A DNA stretch of 64,000 nt. Source: Hibiscus mutabilis. Lineage: Eukaryota; Streptophyta; Magnoliopsida; Malvales; Malvaceae. Location of the stretch: contig CM033715.1 in NCBI GenBank assembly GCA_019671005.1, forward strand, positions 6,882,001 through 6,946,000. The letters run 5' to 3'. The position numbers and the translations under genes are program-made. This document shows, piece by piece, positions 11,111 through 25,685 of the stretch. Below the pieces are notes generated by a model that searched no databases, was not told the DNA's origin, and saw nothing but the letters and a program-made list of their open reading frames with translations. Within the stretch, counting starts at the first letter, position 1. Each line of letters starts with the position of its first letter.

Positions 11111-12785
11111 CTCTTTAGGTATTAGCTTATTACCAATAATGTAGCAAGAAGAACTCGGTTTGGCTTCCCCAACAAACAACCCCCATTTTGAAGGCTTTGC
11201 TTCCCGATAGTGACAAGGTGGATCAACCAAAACAAGAAAGAAGACATGCGCTGAAGAGAATGAAGATCTACCGAAGAAAGAAGACACGCGTCAAAAGGAG
11301 AGAAGTTTAGCCAGATAAAACAAAAATGAGTGATTACAGACATGCTTCCAAAACTAAACTAATTAATTCTAACATGCTTAAACATGTTAATACGAACCAC
11401 AACTATAACACGTGCATGACATATACATGACAAAATATGATACTAAATTAACAAAGCAACATGCAAATATATAAAAAAACTAAAAACTTGACATCTAACA
11501 TGAATAAAATACTAATATAATCTAAAAGTATAATAATAATAATAATAGCAATAATAATAATGATAACAATAGTCAATGATTTATACTAATATACATAAAA
11601 CAACATGGAAATAACAACTTAAGGACTAAAATGCACAAATATTAAATTACATGGCATGAAAAATATATATTACAAGACTAAAATGAACAAAATATAAAAT
11701 GCATGGGCAGAAATATAAAATACATAAAATAAAAGTGCTAAAAATTAAATACCAAACAGAGCAGTGTCTAAGATCGAACAAAATACAAAATAAAAGACAC
11801 AAATAAAGCACAAATAGGCAAGATTAAAAGCGCATAACAAATATAGGGACTAGATGCAGGATTATTCCATGGACAGAATGAGAGTGGGAGAATAAAAGAA
11901 GGACCAACTACGTAAATGGACCATTTTTGTAAAACATTGACACCAAACGGTGCCGTTTTGAATGCTGGCTTTTAAAACAAATATGGGTATATTTTTTTAT
12001 TTCGAAACCAATTAACTAAAACCCTAAAAATATTTCATCCTCTATCCTCTCACCCTCTCAAACCATACCTAAAAACGACGGCCACTCATCTCACCAAGGC
12101 CGGTCATTGGCGGTCTTTCGGCAGCCTTGCGGCGAGCAACGCCGTCGACTTGAACAACAGGTGAGTTTCGAACGCCTCTCTCTCTTTTATTCTTTGATTC
12201 GAATTGAAAATAAAAGAAAAAAACTAAGATTTCAAATTAAAAAGAGTTTAAAATAAATTTCTCACTTTTACCTTTGAAAATTCTTGCTATTGATTTTTAC
12301 AAATTTTTCGAAATCCCCCTTCTAACTCTTTGGTTTATTTTATCCAGACCCCCCAACTTCGGTTTTCATGTGGGTTTTATAAACCCATCCTTACAAAGAA
12401 AATACTAACCATTCCTATATTTTAATATTGCAGATATTTGATGGCCGGATTTTCAGGGTATGGGTTTAGGGTATGACATGGTATGGATGCTGCAGGGATT
12501 TGGTGATGGGTAGATTTTAGGTTTATTTATTCTTTTAGGGTTTGTGGGTTTGGTTTGGTTTAATTTAGGGGTTGTAAATTGGGATTTAGGGTTTTCTGGA
12601 ATTTTGGTTGCCGGTGAATAGAGGTGACGACGGTGGGTGAGCATAGGCAGTGGCGAGAACGATGGCATAGGCACTGGCGGCGACAATCACTAGGGTTAGA
12701 GTTATTTTAGTTTTAGGGTTTTGTTTTCTGGTTGGGTTAATGGGTTTCCGGGTTTGGGTAACCTGGATGAAAATGGGTTATTACA
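11111..12785. mobile_element. retroelement-derived sequence, no coding domain seen
   Basis: Contains a 40-base perfect inverted copy of the LTR segment 7645-7684 at 11293-11332, then AT-rich sequence, then a stretch at 12000-12785 of higher GC. The block ends GGGTTATTACA, which on the minus strand reads TGTAATAACCC, a typical LTR start. A second LTR element in minus orientation is therefore likely. The proline/threonine-rich minus frame at 12453-12686 is low-complexity and not supported as a gene. Confidence 0.4.
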
Positions 12786-14091
12786 CATGCCAATTGTATC
12801 CAATGTCATTCGAATCCAAGGTCCGGTGACAATATCAATAATTCATGTTCAATATCAATAACCATATTCAATGTTCTTACCAATAAACAATATTCCGGTG
12901 TCTATATTCAATGACAATAACAATGGCAATGTCCAATGGTCTCAATGACATTAACAATGATTGATGCTTCATTTACAATGTTTTGATAACAATGGCGATG
13001 TTGACTTCAATAATCAATGACAATGGCTACATCAATGGTTATGTCTATGCTCTATATCAATGCCATATACTTCTATGGTTCAACGATGATGGCGATGACA
13101 ATGGCAATAACAATGCTTATGACAACAATGGTAGCTATGTCCGATGTTCAATAACAATGACGATGGCATTGAAAATGCTCAATACCTGATGCGATAACTT
13201 ACTAATACTTACCATAATGTCCGATAAAGAATTCAATGCAATAATCCTTAGCAACAAAGTTAGCAATGACAATTCTATGAAAGATGAAGTCGGGAAAGGC
13301 ACCTAGCCTAATCTCGAGACTCCGACTACACTCGCCTTGATATTCCGAAGCTTTCAAGGCTCTCGGATAGAAATCCCATTGTTCCTAGCTTTAGGTGAAG
13401 CCGATGGATGCCCTTTATCAATTCCTTGAGCTAGGAAATCAATAGGAGGGTTAGATTCAATAATACAATACTGAAATCAATATCGAAGCTTAAAATAGCT
13501 ATTAGCTATCAAACTCCATGGATGGCGAAACCCTAGCTTGTGATTAAGCTTGTTATATCCACGAAATTCAATGATTCTTTAGGGATTATACCTTACCCGA
13601 TCGATAACAATGATTCGATAACAATAAATCGAAGAAAAGTCAAGTTTGAAATCAAGCTCCAATGGAGGTGCTTGCTTAGGTAGGAGACGATAGCTTGGGG
13701 AGGTGCTTGCTTGGAGTAATTTCGGGTAAGTTTTCCAATTCTAGCTATTCACTTGATTTTTAATTGAAGGGCTTTCCTTGCAATGAATGAAGCTCCCCCG
13801 GTAATCCCACGTATGGGATTTATAATTGAGGAGGGGCTAATCATAAGATTAGTCCCTCAACTCTCATTTCCTTGTACTTTTATCCCTAAATTTTCAATTT
13901 CTATAATTTAGTCACTAAAAGGTCTCTAATACATTCATTAAGGTCCTTAAACAATAATTCGACTCAATTAGGGTCCAATATCAATACAATTGATCTTGTA
14001 GTCAACATCAATACAATATTTAAACATTTCCGATATAGAGTTTTCGATCGCCGGAACCCAATTCCGACTAGGCCGGATTTCGGGGTGTTAC
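12786..14091 (+). mobile_element. right part of the outer LTR-like element
   Basis: Starts with simple CAATGACAATGG-like sequence (12850-13200) and finishes in a GC-richer tail ending GGGGTGTTACA, directly followed by the ATAAT target duplication. No gene seen. Confidence 0.5.
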
Positions 14092-14096
14092 AATAA

Positions 14097-15128
14097 TGAT
14101 CTATTTTTACTTTTATTGTGTTTTTAACATACACTTTTATTGTGTTTTGTTTTATATAAATTTTAATTAAAAATCATCTAAGAATATTGTTTTAGTGATA
14201 AAAGTAACTCGTAATTGGTTCGGCTTAAACAAGTCTGAGTTTGACGAGTTATGTATGCAGAAAATCCATGCTGAGAGATTAACCCACCAAAATTTAAATG
14301 TATGACACATATTAGTCCAGATTAGTCAGGACGAAACCCTAAAAGCCAAAAGTGCAACCAAAAAGAAAAAAAGTATATCGTAAAATTTCAAGTTTTAAAG
14401 ACGACATCAATATTTATAATTTAAATGATGTAAAAACATATTTATCTAATAAAAAGGTAAAGTACACTGGAGGTAATTGAACTATATTGAAATTATATTT
14501 TTTTACCAGAGAACTTTCAAATATCACAAAATGGTAAAATGGCCATTTAACTTTCCAAATTGTTACAAAATGGTCATTAAAGTTTATCGAATTGTTATAA
14601 AATAGTTATTAAATTTATCAAATTATTACAAAATGATCTTTAAATTTATCAAAATTTATTACTATTTAGATTGTTCCATGAACCATTTTATAATAATTCA
14701 ATAAATTTAATAACTATTTTATAATATTTAAAAATTCATTGTCAAAAAATCATTTCAACATAGTTGAGTGATCTCTAATGTTCTTTATCAAATCATAGTT
14801 AATTATAGATTTGACCATGGTCTGCAATAAAACAAATTTGACTAGCGGTGCAGGTAGACAGTCAATTATTGAATTAAAAGACTTTGACAATTTTCTCTCC
14901 CAACAATCATATATATATATATATATATATACACATGAGATTGATTCAGATACACTACGTAAAACTCAATTAATTTTATATTAATCAATAATCATTAGAT
15001 GAATGAAACAAATGATTGAGAACATATATATATTATATTGGAATTTTTAACAAATAATATTTAAATGTATTTTAAAAAACATAGATACAATATTTGCTCG
15101 AATATTATCATATATCCTCGCATTATAT
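14097..15128. other. AT-rich intergenic sequence, no gene seen
   Basis: Holds a degenerate run at 14480-14720 of 'aaattgttacaaaatggtcattaaagtttatc' type repeated about four times, and an (AT)n tract at 14910-14932. No conserved frame. Confidence 0.5.
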
Positions 15129-15362
15129 TATGGATTATTATCTTATACACTGGCGGTGGAAAACAAGGTTTTCACAAGTGGAGTTATTTAAGGGTTTAGG
15201 ATTAAGAGGTTAGGGGTTTAGGTTGTAAGGCGTAGAATTTAAGATTCATTGTTAGAATTTAGGGGTTTAAGATTAAAAATATAGATTTTAAATTTAGGCT
15301 TGAAAATAGGCTTACTTATGTAAACTTATTTTACATTGGTATTGTATCAAATAATAATCCTT
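15129..15362. repeat. MITE-like repeat, copy 1
   Basis: Begins GGATTATTATCTTATACACT and ends in the inverted, imperfect partner (ATACAATACCAATG read on the minus strand after GGATTATTATTTG). A second copy with the same order of words (vTCTTATACtCTaGTaGTGGAAAA..., 'aggggtttag', 'tacactgatagtgtatca') lies at 62266-62510. Inverted ends, short length and no frame fit a miniature inverted-repeat element. Confidence 0.6.
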
Positions 15363-16080
15363 ATATTATATGCCTTATTTTTAATGAATTTATGATTTTC
15401 ACAAAATGTTTCAAGATGAATGAAACAAATTATTTATACATAGAACAAAATTAAATATATATTTTAAAATATTGGCCTTAATCTCGATTCAATGATTAAT
15501 TATTAATTAGTAATCTAAATTAATCATCTACTTTAACATTAGAAATAACGCATCTTAAGTGTTGATTATTCTAAATTAACTAATAATGCACTATTTATAT
15601 TAATATTATATTGGAATAACAAATTGATATATATATATATATATATATGAAATATTGATATAAAATAAATTAAAAAAAGCCCAACATCAAATAGGATGAA
15701 GCACTAGATCTTTTAAGCAAAGTCAAAGATTCGAGTCCCGACGTTGTAAATGAAAAAAGCTGAGTTCAGAGGGTCACCTTATAATGGGACTCCACACCAA
15801 TCGAGAGTATTCAACTAATAAATTAAATATGGGTAGTTGAACAAAAAAATATTAAAAATTAATTTTCTTTGGATAAGAAGAAACCCACATATAAAATTCT
15901 TTAGATGATACTGGTAGCTGGAGTTCAATTATCAGATTATAAGATTACAGGGAATATTCATGGGAATAAAAAAGAGAAACTAAATTTTAAACGTGTAAAG
16001 AACATAGGGACCGAGTGCAGAATTAAACCAAAATAAAATAATGTAATAAAAAGATGTAAAGACATGTAATTTTCATTTCG
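15363..16080. other. intergenic sequence upstream of the kinase gene
   Basis: No gene. A tRNA-like B-box word, 'gattcgagtcccgacgttgt' (near 15729), after 'gaagcactagatc' suggests a decayed tRNA-derived SINE. The last 200 bases would include the kinase promoter, but I cannot fix a TATA box. Confidence 0.4.
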
Positions 16081-16082
16081 TA

Positions 16083-17326
16083 TATATTCCCAAAAAAATC
16101 CATAAACTCCAACACGCTCTTCCTCTCACCCTCTCTCTCTCCAGTCTCCACTCAAAATATAGTGGAAAAAATTAAGAAATATCGGAAAATCTTGAAAATA
16201 GCAAATTTGATCAGATCAGAATCTGTTCATAGATGTCTGGCTTCTTCAGTTATTTTTCTTAATCTGGTTTGAGTTTTTGTAATCGAACTCTGAGGATAAA
16301 GAAATGCGCTTGATCTGTTTTCGGTTTCGTTCCGAACACTTCCGAGTAAGTATTCGAACGGGAACCCCCCCTTTTTTGTTCTTTTTTGAAGTGAAATAGT
16401 TTGGATTACTTATGGACGAAATTTGTCCTTTGCCTTTTAAATGGCATGAAAAGGCTTGATTTTTAGGGTTCTTTTCATTAATTCATAGCTTGAGGGGAAG
16501 ATTATGTGGTTTCTGGTGTTTTGATTGGCTGGATTAGGGTTAGATCTGATCGGAGCTCCGTGTAAGAGTAACAGCTAATTGCTCGCCGTAATTAATTTTA
16601 GTATTGTTTGTTCCTCTTTATTTTTATTATTATTAGATCACGCTGATAACTTTAGCAATGGGGAAATCAGCATTTTATGGGAACAAGTAGGATAAATATA
16701 AGCTTTAATTTAGTAGAAAGAAAGCTCATATATAAAGGTATGGTAATTGACATAAGATTTAAACGAACAATGAATTTTGGGTATGTTTCAGAGAATCTGA
16801 CATTGGATTTTAACTGTTTGAAGGGAGCAAATTTTATGTAGCTGATCTCACTTGTTTGAATTTGAAGTTAAGCGGTGGACTATTTATCTCAACAGGTTGT
16901 TTCTTAACTGAAGCTCTCTTTCTTGTTTCCTTGTTACATTGCTTTTTCAGACACTCATATTCTGCAAAAGTATTTATTCTGTATGCTATATGAAGAAGTA
17001 ATCGTTAACACTTGAATCTCATATCTCCTAGAAGCTTGTAGTTATGTTTATTTGAGGAATTTATTATTGTATGGTGTTATGTGGGAAACTATTTTCTTAA
17101 TACATTTTTTTTTCTGATCTTTCACCCTTGGAATTGTGTCCTATATGTTATTTTTGCATGGAACTTATGATAATAATCATCATATACTCTTTTTTCAATG
17201 TTTTCTGCCTTCTTCACTTTGAAAATCTATTAGGAAGATAGGTGCTTGGATGGGTTGGGCAGCTGCACCGCGGAATATTTAGCGGATAGCCAATACTAGT
17301 TTCTATAAGGTTTACCTGGCTGAATT
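16083..17326 (+). other. 5' untranslated region and leader intron of the kinase gene
   Basis: A CT-rich stretch at 16110-16150, typical of plant transcription starts, is followed by a donor CCGA|GTAAGT at about 16345. An acceptor near 16895 (TCAACAG) or 17232 (CTATTAG) would bring the leader to the ATG at 17327. The leader intron is inferred; no transcript evidence is available. Confidence 0.5.
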
Positions 17327-20726
<3,400 letters not shown>

Positions 20727-22149
20727 TAACCTTTCTTCTGCTTCTACTAGCCTATATCCGTGCCACTCCACGCCATTTTCTTTTGTATCATCATATGTAA
20801 AAAGGAAGAAGAAATGTCCCATACCCGTATCGTCTTCGTTCATCGTTCTAGTAAGAAAATAGTGTTTGAAAACCAAAAAGTGAGTAGACCAAAGGAGAAC
20901 CAAGGCTTTGATTGCTGATGAACCTGTGTTTCTTTTGTTCCTGTTAATTCTGAAGACTCATATTTTAAGTAATGTAACTTTGTATGTATACTTATTTGTG
21001 ATCCCTTTCTGTGGGATGTTTTATTAAGTTCATCTCATTGTCTCTATAATTGGAACAAAAATCCTATGCCCCTTACTAAAAAACATTAAAAAATTAAATT
21101 CTAAACTCTAACCCTAAATTCTACATTTTAAACTTTTACACTCTAAAAAATACAATGTATCCCTAATTCCCTAAATCCTAACTATAAACCTTAACTTTAA
21201 ATCTTAAACCTATTATTTTAACCCTAAATTCTAACTATAAACCTTAACTTTAAATCTTAAACCTACTATTTTAAGGTGGGACACCAAAAAGAGCATAGTT
21301 ATAGAATTTTTCTAGAACTCAATTTCAAGATTTATTATTGTATAATTATGAATTTAAGCAAATTGAGAAGTTAGTGCCATTCATTTTAATAAGAGATTAT
21401 CTGAAGCACTTGAATTTTTCCCCACAGGTATACCCGAGTGATAAAGTTTGAATCTAATTCTTAACCCAAACTTAAAACTAAAATTTAAAATCATCATGCT
21501 TGTGTAAACTCTAAAATCCGTGCAATCAAAGAATTAATTTTTAATTTTAACTTGTCAGAATTCAGTCTGTATATTTTATAAAAATTGAGAATAGTAAACA
21601 CATGAATTCGAATTTAAAAGGTTAATTTTGTTAATTTATAGCATATATTGTTGAATGGTTGGTTTTTACTGATTTCCTGATAAAATTACTGAAGCGTTGA
21701 TTTCTGGTCTCTCTACACCAGCAGCTTAGCGGAAACATTTAACAGCGTTATCGGATCGTATAATTTAAGGTTTGGGTAAATTATAAATATTTAAAAGTGA
21801 AGAGACAAATTTATAAATAAATTAATTTAAAAAAATTAAATAAAGAGATAAAGGTGAAAAAAATTCTTTGGGTTGGGAGTCATTGCCCCTCCCCTATATA
21901 GTTCCGACTTTGATCGTCAAGTCTGAGGAATAAATTTTGACAAATTAAAGTAGAAGATTTAATTTCTAAACTTTTATAAGAAAGAGGGATGAAATGCATG
22001 ATTAGACAAAAAATCACAAGAAAACCTTAAACCCTACTGCCATGCCATGTTTCTTTCAATATCAAAGCCTCTAAATGAATTTTGTGTAACGGCTATTCAT
22101 TTTGCAGAATTTGGAAGGAAGGAAAAAGAAAAACAACGGCGAAGAAGCC
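20727..22149 (+). other. kinase 3' UTR and intergenic spacer
   Basis: The first 300 bases look like a 3' UTR (T-rich, 'taatgtaactttgtatgtat'). From about 21064 to 21300 lies a MITE-like repeat of 'ctaaattctaaactctaaccctaaatt' composition, ending in an inverted match to its start (CTATGCCCC against AGAGCATAG). It contains a direct repeat of about 70 bases (21180 and 21235). The remainder up to the GARS start shows no gene. Confidence 0.45.
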
Positions 22150-23684
22150 ATGGCCTTTACGACCATTAATCTATCTATTTATCCAAAGCTCGCTATCAAC
22201 AACGGCAATAGCTTCAACAATGAAATCTTTGCTTCTCAATCTTTTCCCACTTCCTTTTTACCATCGAAATCGTTCCTTGGGGCTTCTTCTTTCTCAGTGG
22301 GATCTCTCAGTTTCGATATCAATCGTCATAGCTCGTCTCGGCCCCACATCAACGGCTCACGATGGTCTTCTACTGTCTTCCGATGCTTTTCCCTGAAATC
22401 AGAGCTCTCCGTTTCTTCCGATGGCAGTGACGGTGCTTCCGGTATGATAAGATTAAGAACTACTCTGGACCACTGTTTTTTTTTTATAAATATTTTCCTT
22501 AAATTTGAAGGTGTTATCAATTGGATTTGATTTTGGAATTTAATCGGAATGTTATTGTTTGGAATTTAGATTTTAAATCTGTTGGAGTTAAATTTAGGTA
22601 TATTTAAAAAGTTTGAAGAGTACAGGGATTGGGATTGTAATTAACCCCAATTGGAGTGAGTAAATGTGTCATCAATACAATAGAAAACATTAAAGAGCAA
22701 GGAGCACCTATTGTTATCAAAGCAGATGGACTGGCTGCCGGAAAAGGAGTTACTGTTGCCATGACGTTGGAGGAGGCATACGAAGCTGTCAATTCGATGC
22801 TTGTAGAGGGCGTTTTTGGTTCCGCAGGTTGCCAGGTCATTGTCGAGGAATATCTCGAAGGAGAAGAAGCGTCGTTCTTTGCCCTCGTGGATGGAGAGAA
22901 TGCTGTGCCACTTGAGTCCGCACAAGACCATAAACGGGTTGGAGATGGTGATACAGGTCCTAATACTGGTGGGATGGGAGCATACTCCCCTGCACCGGTC
23001 TTAACTAAAGAACTTCAATCTGTGGTTATGGAATCTATTATTCTCCCTACAGTTAAGGGCATGTCGATTGAAGGATGCAAATTTGTCGGGGTTTTATATG
23101 CTGGACTAATGATCGAGAAGAAGTCCGGCTTACCTAAACTAATAGAGTACAATGTCCGGTTTGGAGACCCGGAGTGTCAGGTCAGTTATATGCTTCTGGT
23201 TCATTTGCCATCTTTTAAAGCTTCAATAATGCAATAGATTCTTAAATTGCATTTGTTGTGGTTTGTTCTGCAACAGGTTCTGATGGTTCGTTTAGAGTCT
23301 GATCTTGCAAAAGTTCTGCTAGCAGCTTGTAGAGGAGAGCTAAAAGGGGTGTCACTGGAATGGTCCCCCGGGTCGGCTATGGTGGTAGTGATGGCAAGCA
23401 AGGGTTATCCTGGCTCCTATGAGAAAGGGACCGTGATTCGGAACCTCGAGGAAGCAGAACATGTTGCTCCTTCTGTCGAGATATTCCATGCTGGAACTGC
23501 ACTTGATTCAGATGGCAATTTCACTGCAACCGGCGGCCGGGTTCTTGGGATTACTGCTAAAGGAAAAGATCTTGAAGAAGCAAGGGATAAAGCTTACCTA
23601 GTAGTTGAAGAAATCAACTGGCCGGGAGGATTCTACAGGAAGGATATCGGATGGAGAGCACTTTCCTCAAAAGAAATTTGCTAG
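22150..23684 (+). pseudogene. PUR2: GARS (phosphoribosylamine-glycine ligase), N domain missing
   Basis: GARS makes glycinamide ribonucleotide from phosphoribosylamine, glycine and ATP, the second step of purine synthesis, in plastids. Exon 22150-22441 encodes a serine-rich plastid transit peptide and ends at TCCG|GTATGA. Homology resumes at about 22696 ([12 protein letters not shown]) and runs to 23180, then 23277-23684 to the stop. ATP-grasp motifs are present: [41 protein letters not shown] and [10 protein letters not shown]. The whole N domain (glycine-rich GGGREH region) and the start of the ATP-grasp fold, roughly 110-130 residues, are absent, and the 250 bases between the blocks contain no trace of them. 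An AG at 22694-22695 is in phase with exon 1 but has no pyrimidine tract, so a shortened in-frame product is conceivable. Without the N domain, which helps bind phosphoribosylamine, it is unlikely to be a normal enzyme. Deletion or misassembly are both possible. Confidence 0.85.
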
Positions 23685-24118
23685 AAATGCTTAGAATAAC
23701 ATTAAATTTACGACGAATGTCATACAGAAAGTTCTGCACTTCCTGATAATCGATTGCCCAGTTTCTGTATATTTTACCTAATTCAACTCAATAAAAGGGG
23801 AAAGATATGAATTGAACATGGAAATTCATTCTTTCAACTGTCATATCTTTAGATATATGTACATAATTTCTTCACAAAGCTATAAATCTTGTTTAGCACT
23901 TCAACTTGGCAATTTATATGAACCAAGTTTCCGAAAAGAGAATGAAAACTCACACCAGATATGTATAGAGGAAGGAAGGAAATAAAAGAACCTTCTATAC
24001 CGTCTTACACCTTTTTGGGTGAGCAAATAACCTAGAGGAGAAAATATTATGTACCTATCTTTCAGTTCTTCAGTCTGATGATCAGTATGCTGTATGCTAC
24101 TTGATTGATTCCACTGCT
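23685..24118. other. convergent 3' regions of GARS and the PB1 gene
   Basis: The two genes face each other, so this spacer holds both 3' UTRs. AATAAA-like words occur at about 23790 (+, CAATAAAA). Nothing else stands out. Confidence 0.5.
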
Positions 24119-25685
24119 TTATTCCGGCAAATGGTTCCTGTGACCGGGACTATCCGGCTTATCGAGCCTTCCACTTGTAGAAGGGCTACCTCTCTTAGAA
24201 GATCCTCCACTTGCATAAGCCAAGCAGTCATCGCAGCAGCAGGAATATCCTTGGTATCCATTCGTCATGTTATGTCGGCCTACTGGATAGACCCGGTTTA
24301 CTAGAACATGACCGTGCCCCATAGCACCCCTCGCAAAGTCGTGTGGCCCCGGGGGCTTTTCAGCCCAAAAATCTGGGGATGTTCTTGGAGATTGAATGCC
24401 CTGGGGTTGTAGTTGCTGGTGGTTTTGGTGATAATGATGATGTGGCTGGTAAACTTGGTGATTGCTATGGTTGTTGTTACTTTGCGGATGGAGGAGGGTG
24501 CTGAGGTTGTGAAGGCCAGGATAACTCCGGACTTTAGGCATGGGGGGTTTATTATGTTGGTTCCCATTCGAAACTGATGGCTCCATGGGGAGAAAGCTAT
24601 CTGGAGAAGCTTCTTTAGGGGAAGTGCAAGCAGAGGTGCTGAAGATAGAGCGGTTTTGGTTAACAGGGGTGAGCCTTCCACTAGTATTATTTGAACTTGG
24701 ACGAACTATGCCATTGATGGCTTCTACATACCGCTGCTCAATGGCATAGTGATCAACGGGGTTCATTTGGTTCTCGACTACGATTGGGTTCGAAGGGAAC
24801 AAGAAAGCTCGTAGCTTTGGAGTTCCTTCACTTTCGAGACGGCGATACTCCTCAACCATATGTTTGAAATCCTCGTCGGATTTTACAGTTACCAAGGTAT
24901 CAAGTTCATCAGGGATAACGAGGAATTTCAGAATCATGTTCCCTTCGACCATACTGTTCACCTTCTTCATCAATTCTGTCACATATAGGGAAAATGTCAC
25001 TTTAAAAAATGGCTTCATAAAGTTCTGCTGATTTCTTCAGCTTTTAAGATATTCAAGTATTGGTAATATGATTCATTTTCCTAACACAATAGATATAGTA
25101 TTATTACAAATTTGAAGAGGAGAAAGGTTACTAAGATTTGAACTTTGGCCAAAACGAAAACATAAAGCAAGTAAGCAACTCTAAACCACTATGATTATGG
25201 CTTTGTTGACTACAGTTTAGAAATACAAGTGATCAATCCAAATTATGATAGCTAAAACACTGGAAAAATAATTAAACTGAGCAATTTTGAATTCTAAATC
25301 GATCTGAAAGTTCACCCAAAGTTCTATTAGTATCAAAAAGCTAAGTTCTAGTTGTTTCTTGTTACCAAATAAAAATATTTAAATGATGAGTTGAAGCAAA
25401 TATTAGCAAAACTATCAAAGACAAAGACAGGCAATGACAATGACCAAATTACCATTGGGAATTAATCGATTGGCATAAAACTTAACAAGGATGAAACGAG
25501 GGCAAACCTGAAAATTTGATATCCTCCGGGACCGCCACCATACGAGTATCTCCACCAACGTACTTGAGTGTACCGTCGCTTGGTCTGGGCAATATTTTCC
25601 CGCCATAGCTACAAAGAAACTTTACCCTATTCCTCGGCGATGAAGCCAGCCCTTCATCGCTACCAACGGTTTCGCTCGCCGTCAT
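24119..25685 (-). CDS. PB1-domain protein
   Basis: Two exons on the minus strand, 25685-25508 and 24975-24119, join as TTTTCAG|GT ... TGTGACAG|AATTG. The result is a continuous 344-residue frame. Residues about 20-112 form a PB1 (Phox/Bem1) domain: VKFLCSYGGKILPRPSDG start, TLKYVGGDTRMVAV, KVNSMVEG, LKFLVIPDELDTLVTVKSDEDFKHM, then RLRAFLFP-like end. The basic-type lysine (GGK) and the acidic OPCA-type stretch (D-LVTV-SDEDF) are both visible, so it may self-associate or pair with other PB1 proteins. The rest is low-complexity, rich in Ser, Pro, His, Asn and Gln, ending with a Cys/Gly patch. This is the plant octicosapeptide/PB1 family without a kinase domain; its function is not established. 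The ATG at 25685 is the first in frame. Confidence 0.9.

Larger units (their letters stand above)
4338..14091. mobile_element. nested LTR-type element with ATAAT target duplication
   Basis: The block starts TGTAACACCCC and ends GGGGTGTTACA. The five bases before it (ATAAT, 4333-4337) are repeated right after it (ATAAT, 14092-14096), a 5-bp target-site duplication as made by an LTR-retrotransposon integrase. The outer pieces (4338-5822 and about 12786-14091) sum to about 2.8 kb, close to the 2782-bp solo-LTR-like element at 38484-41265. The simplest reading is a large solo LTR split by a later insertion at about 5823. CATGA before and CATGC after the insert are a near-match for its own duplication. 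No gag, protease, reverse transcriptase or integrase frame was found anywhere in the block. Confidence 0.65.

Noticed and set aside
9575..11343. Frames such as the 126-codon plus-strand one at 10764 and minus-strand ones with repeated SAESRIRG
   Set aside because: They are translations of the tandem arrays.
12453..12686. Pro/Thr/Asn-rich minus-strand frame
   Set aside because: Low complexity, produced by G/T-rich repeats on the plus strand inside retroelement sequence.
24101..24749. Plus-strand and second minus-strand frames over the PB1 gene
   Set aside because: Shadows of the PB1 coding frame, which has domain support and proper splicing.
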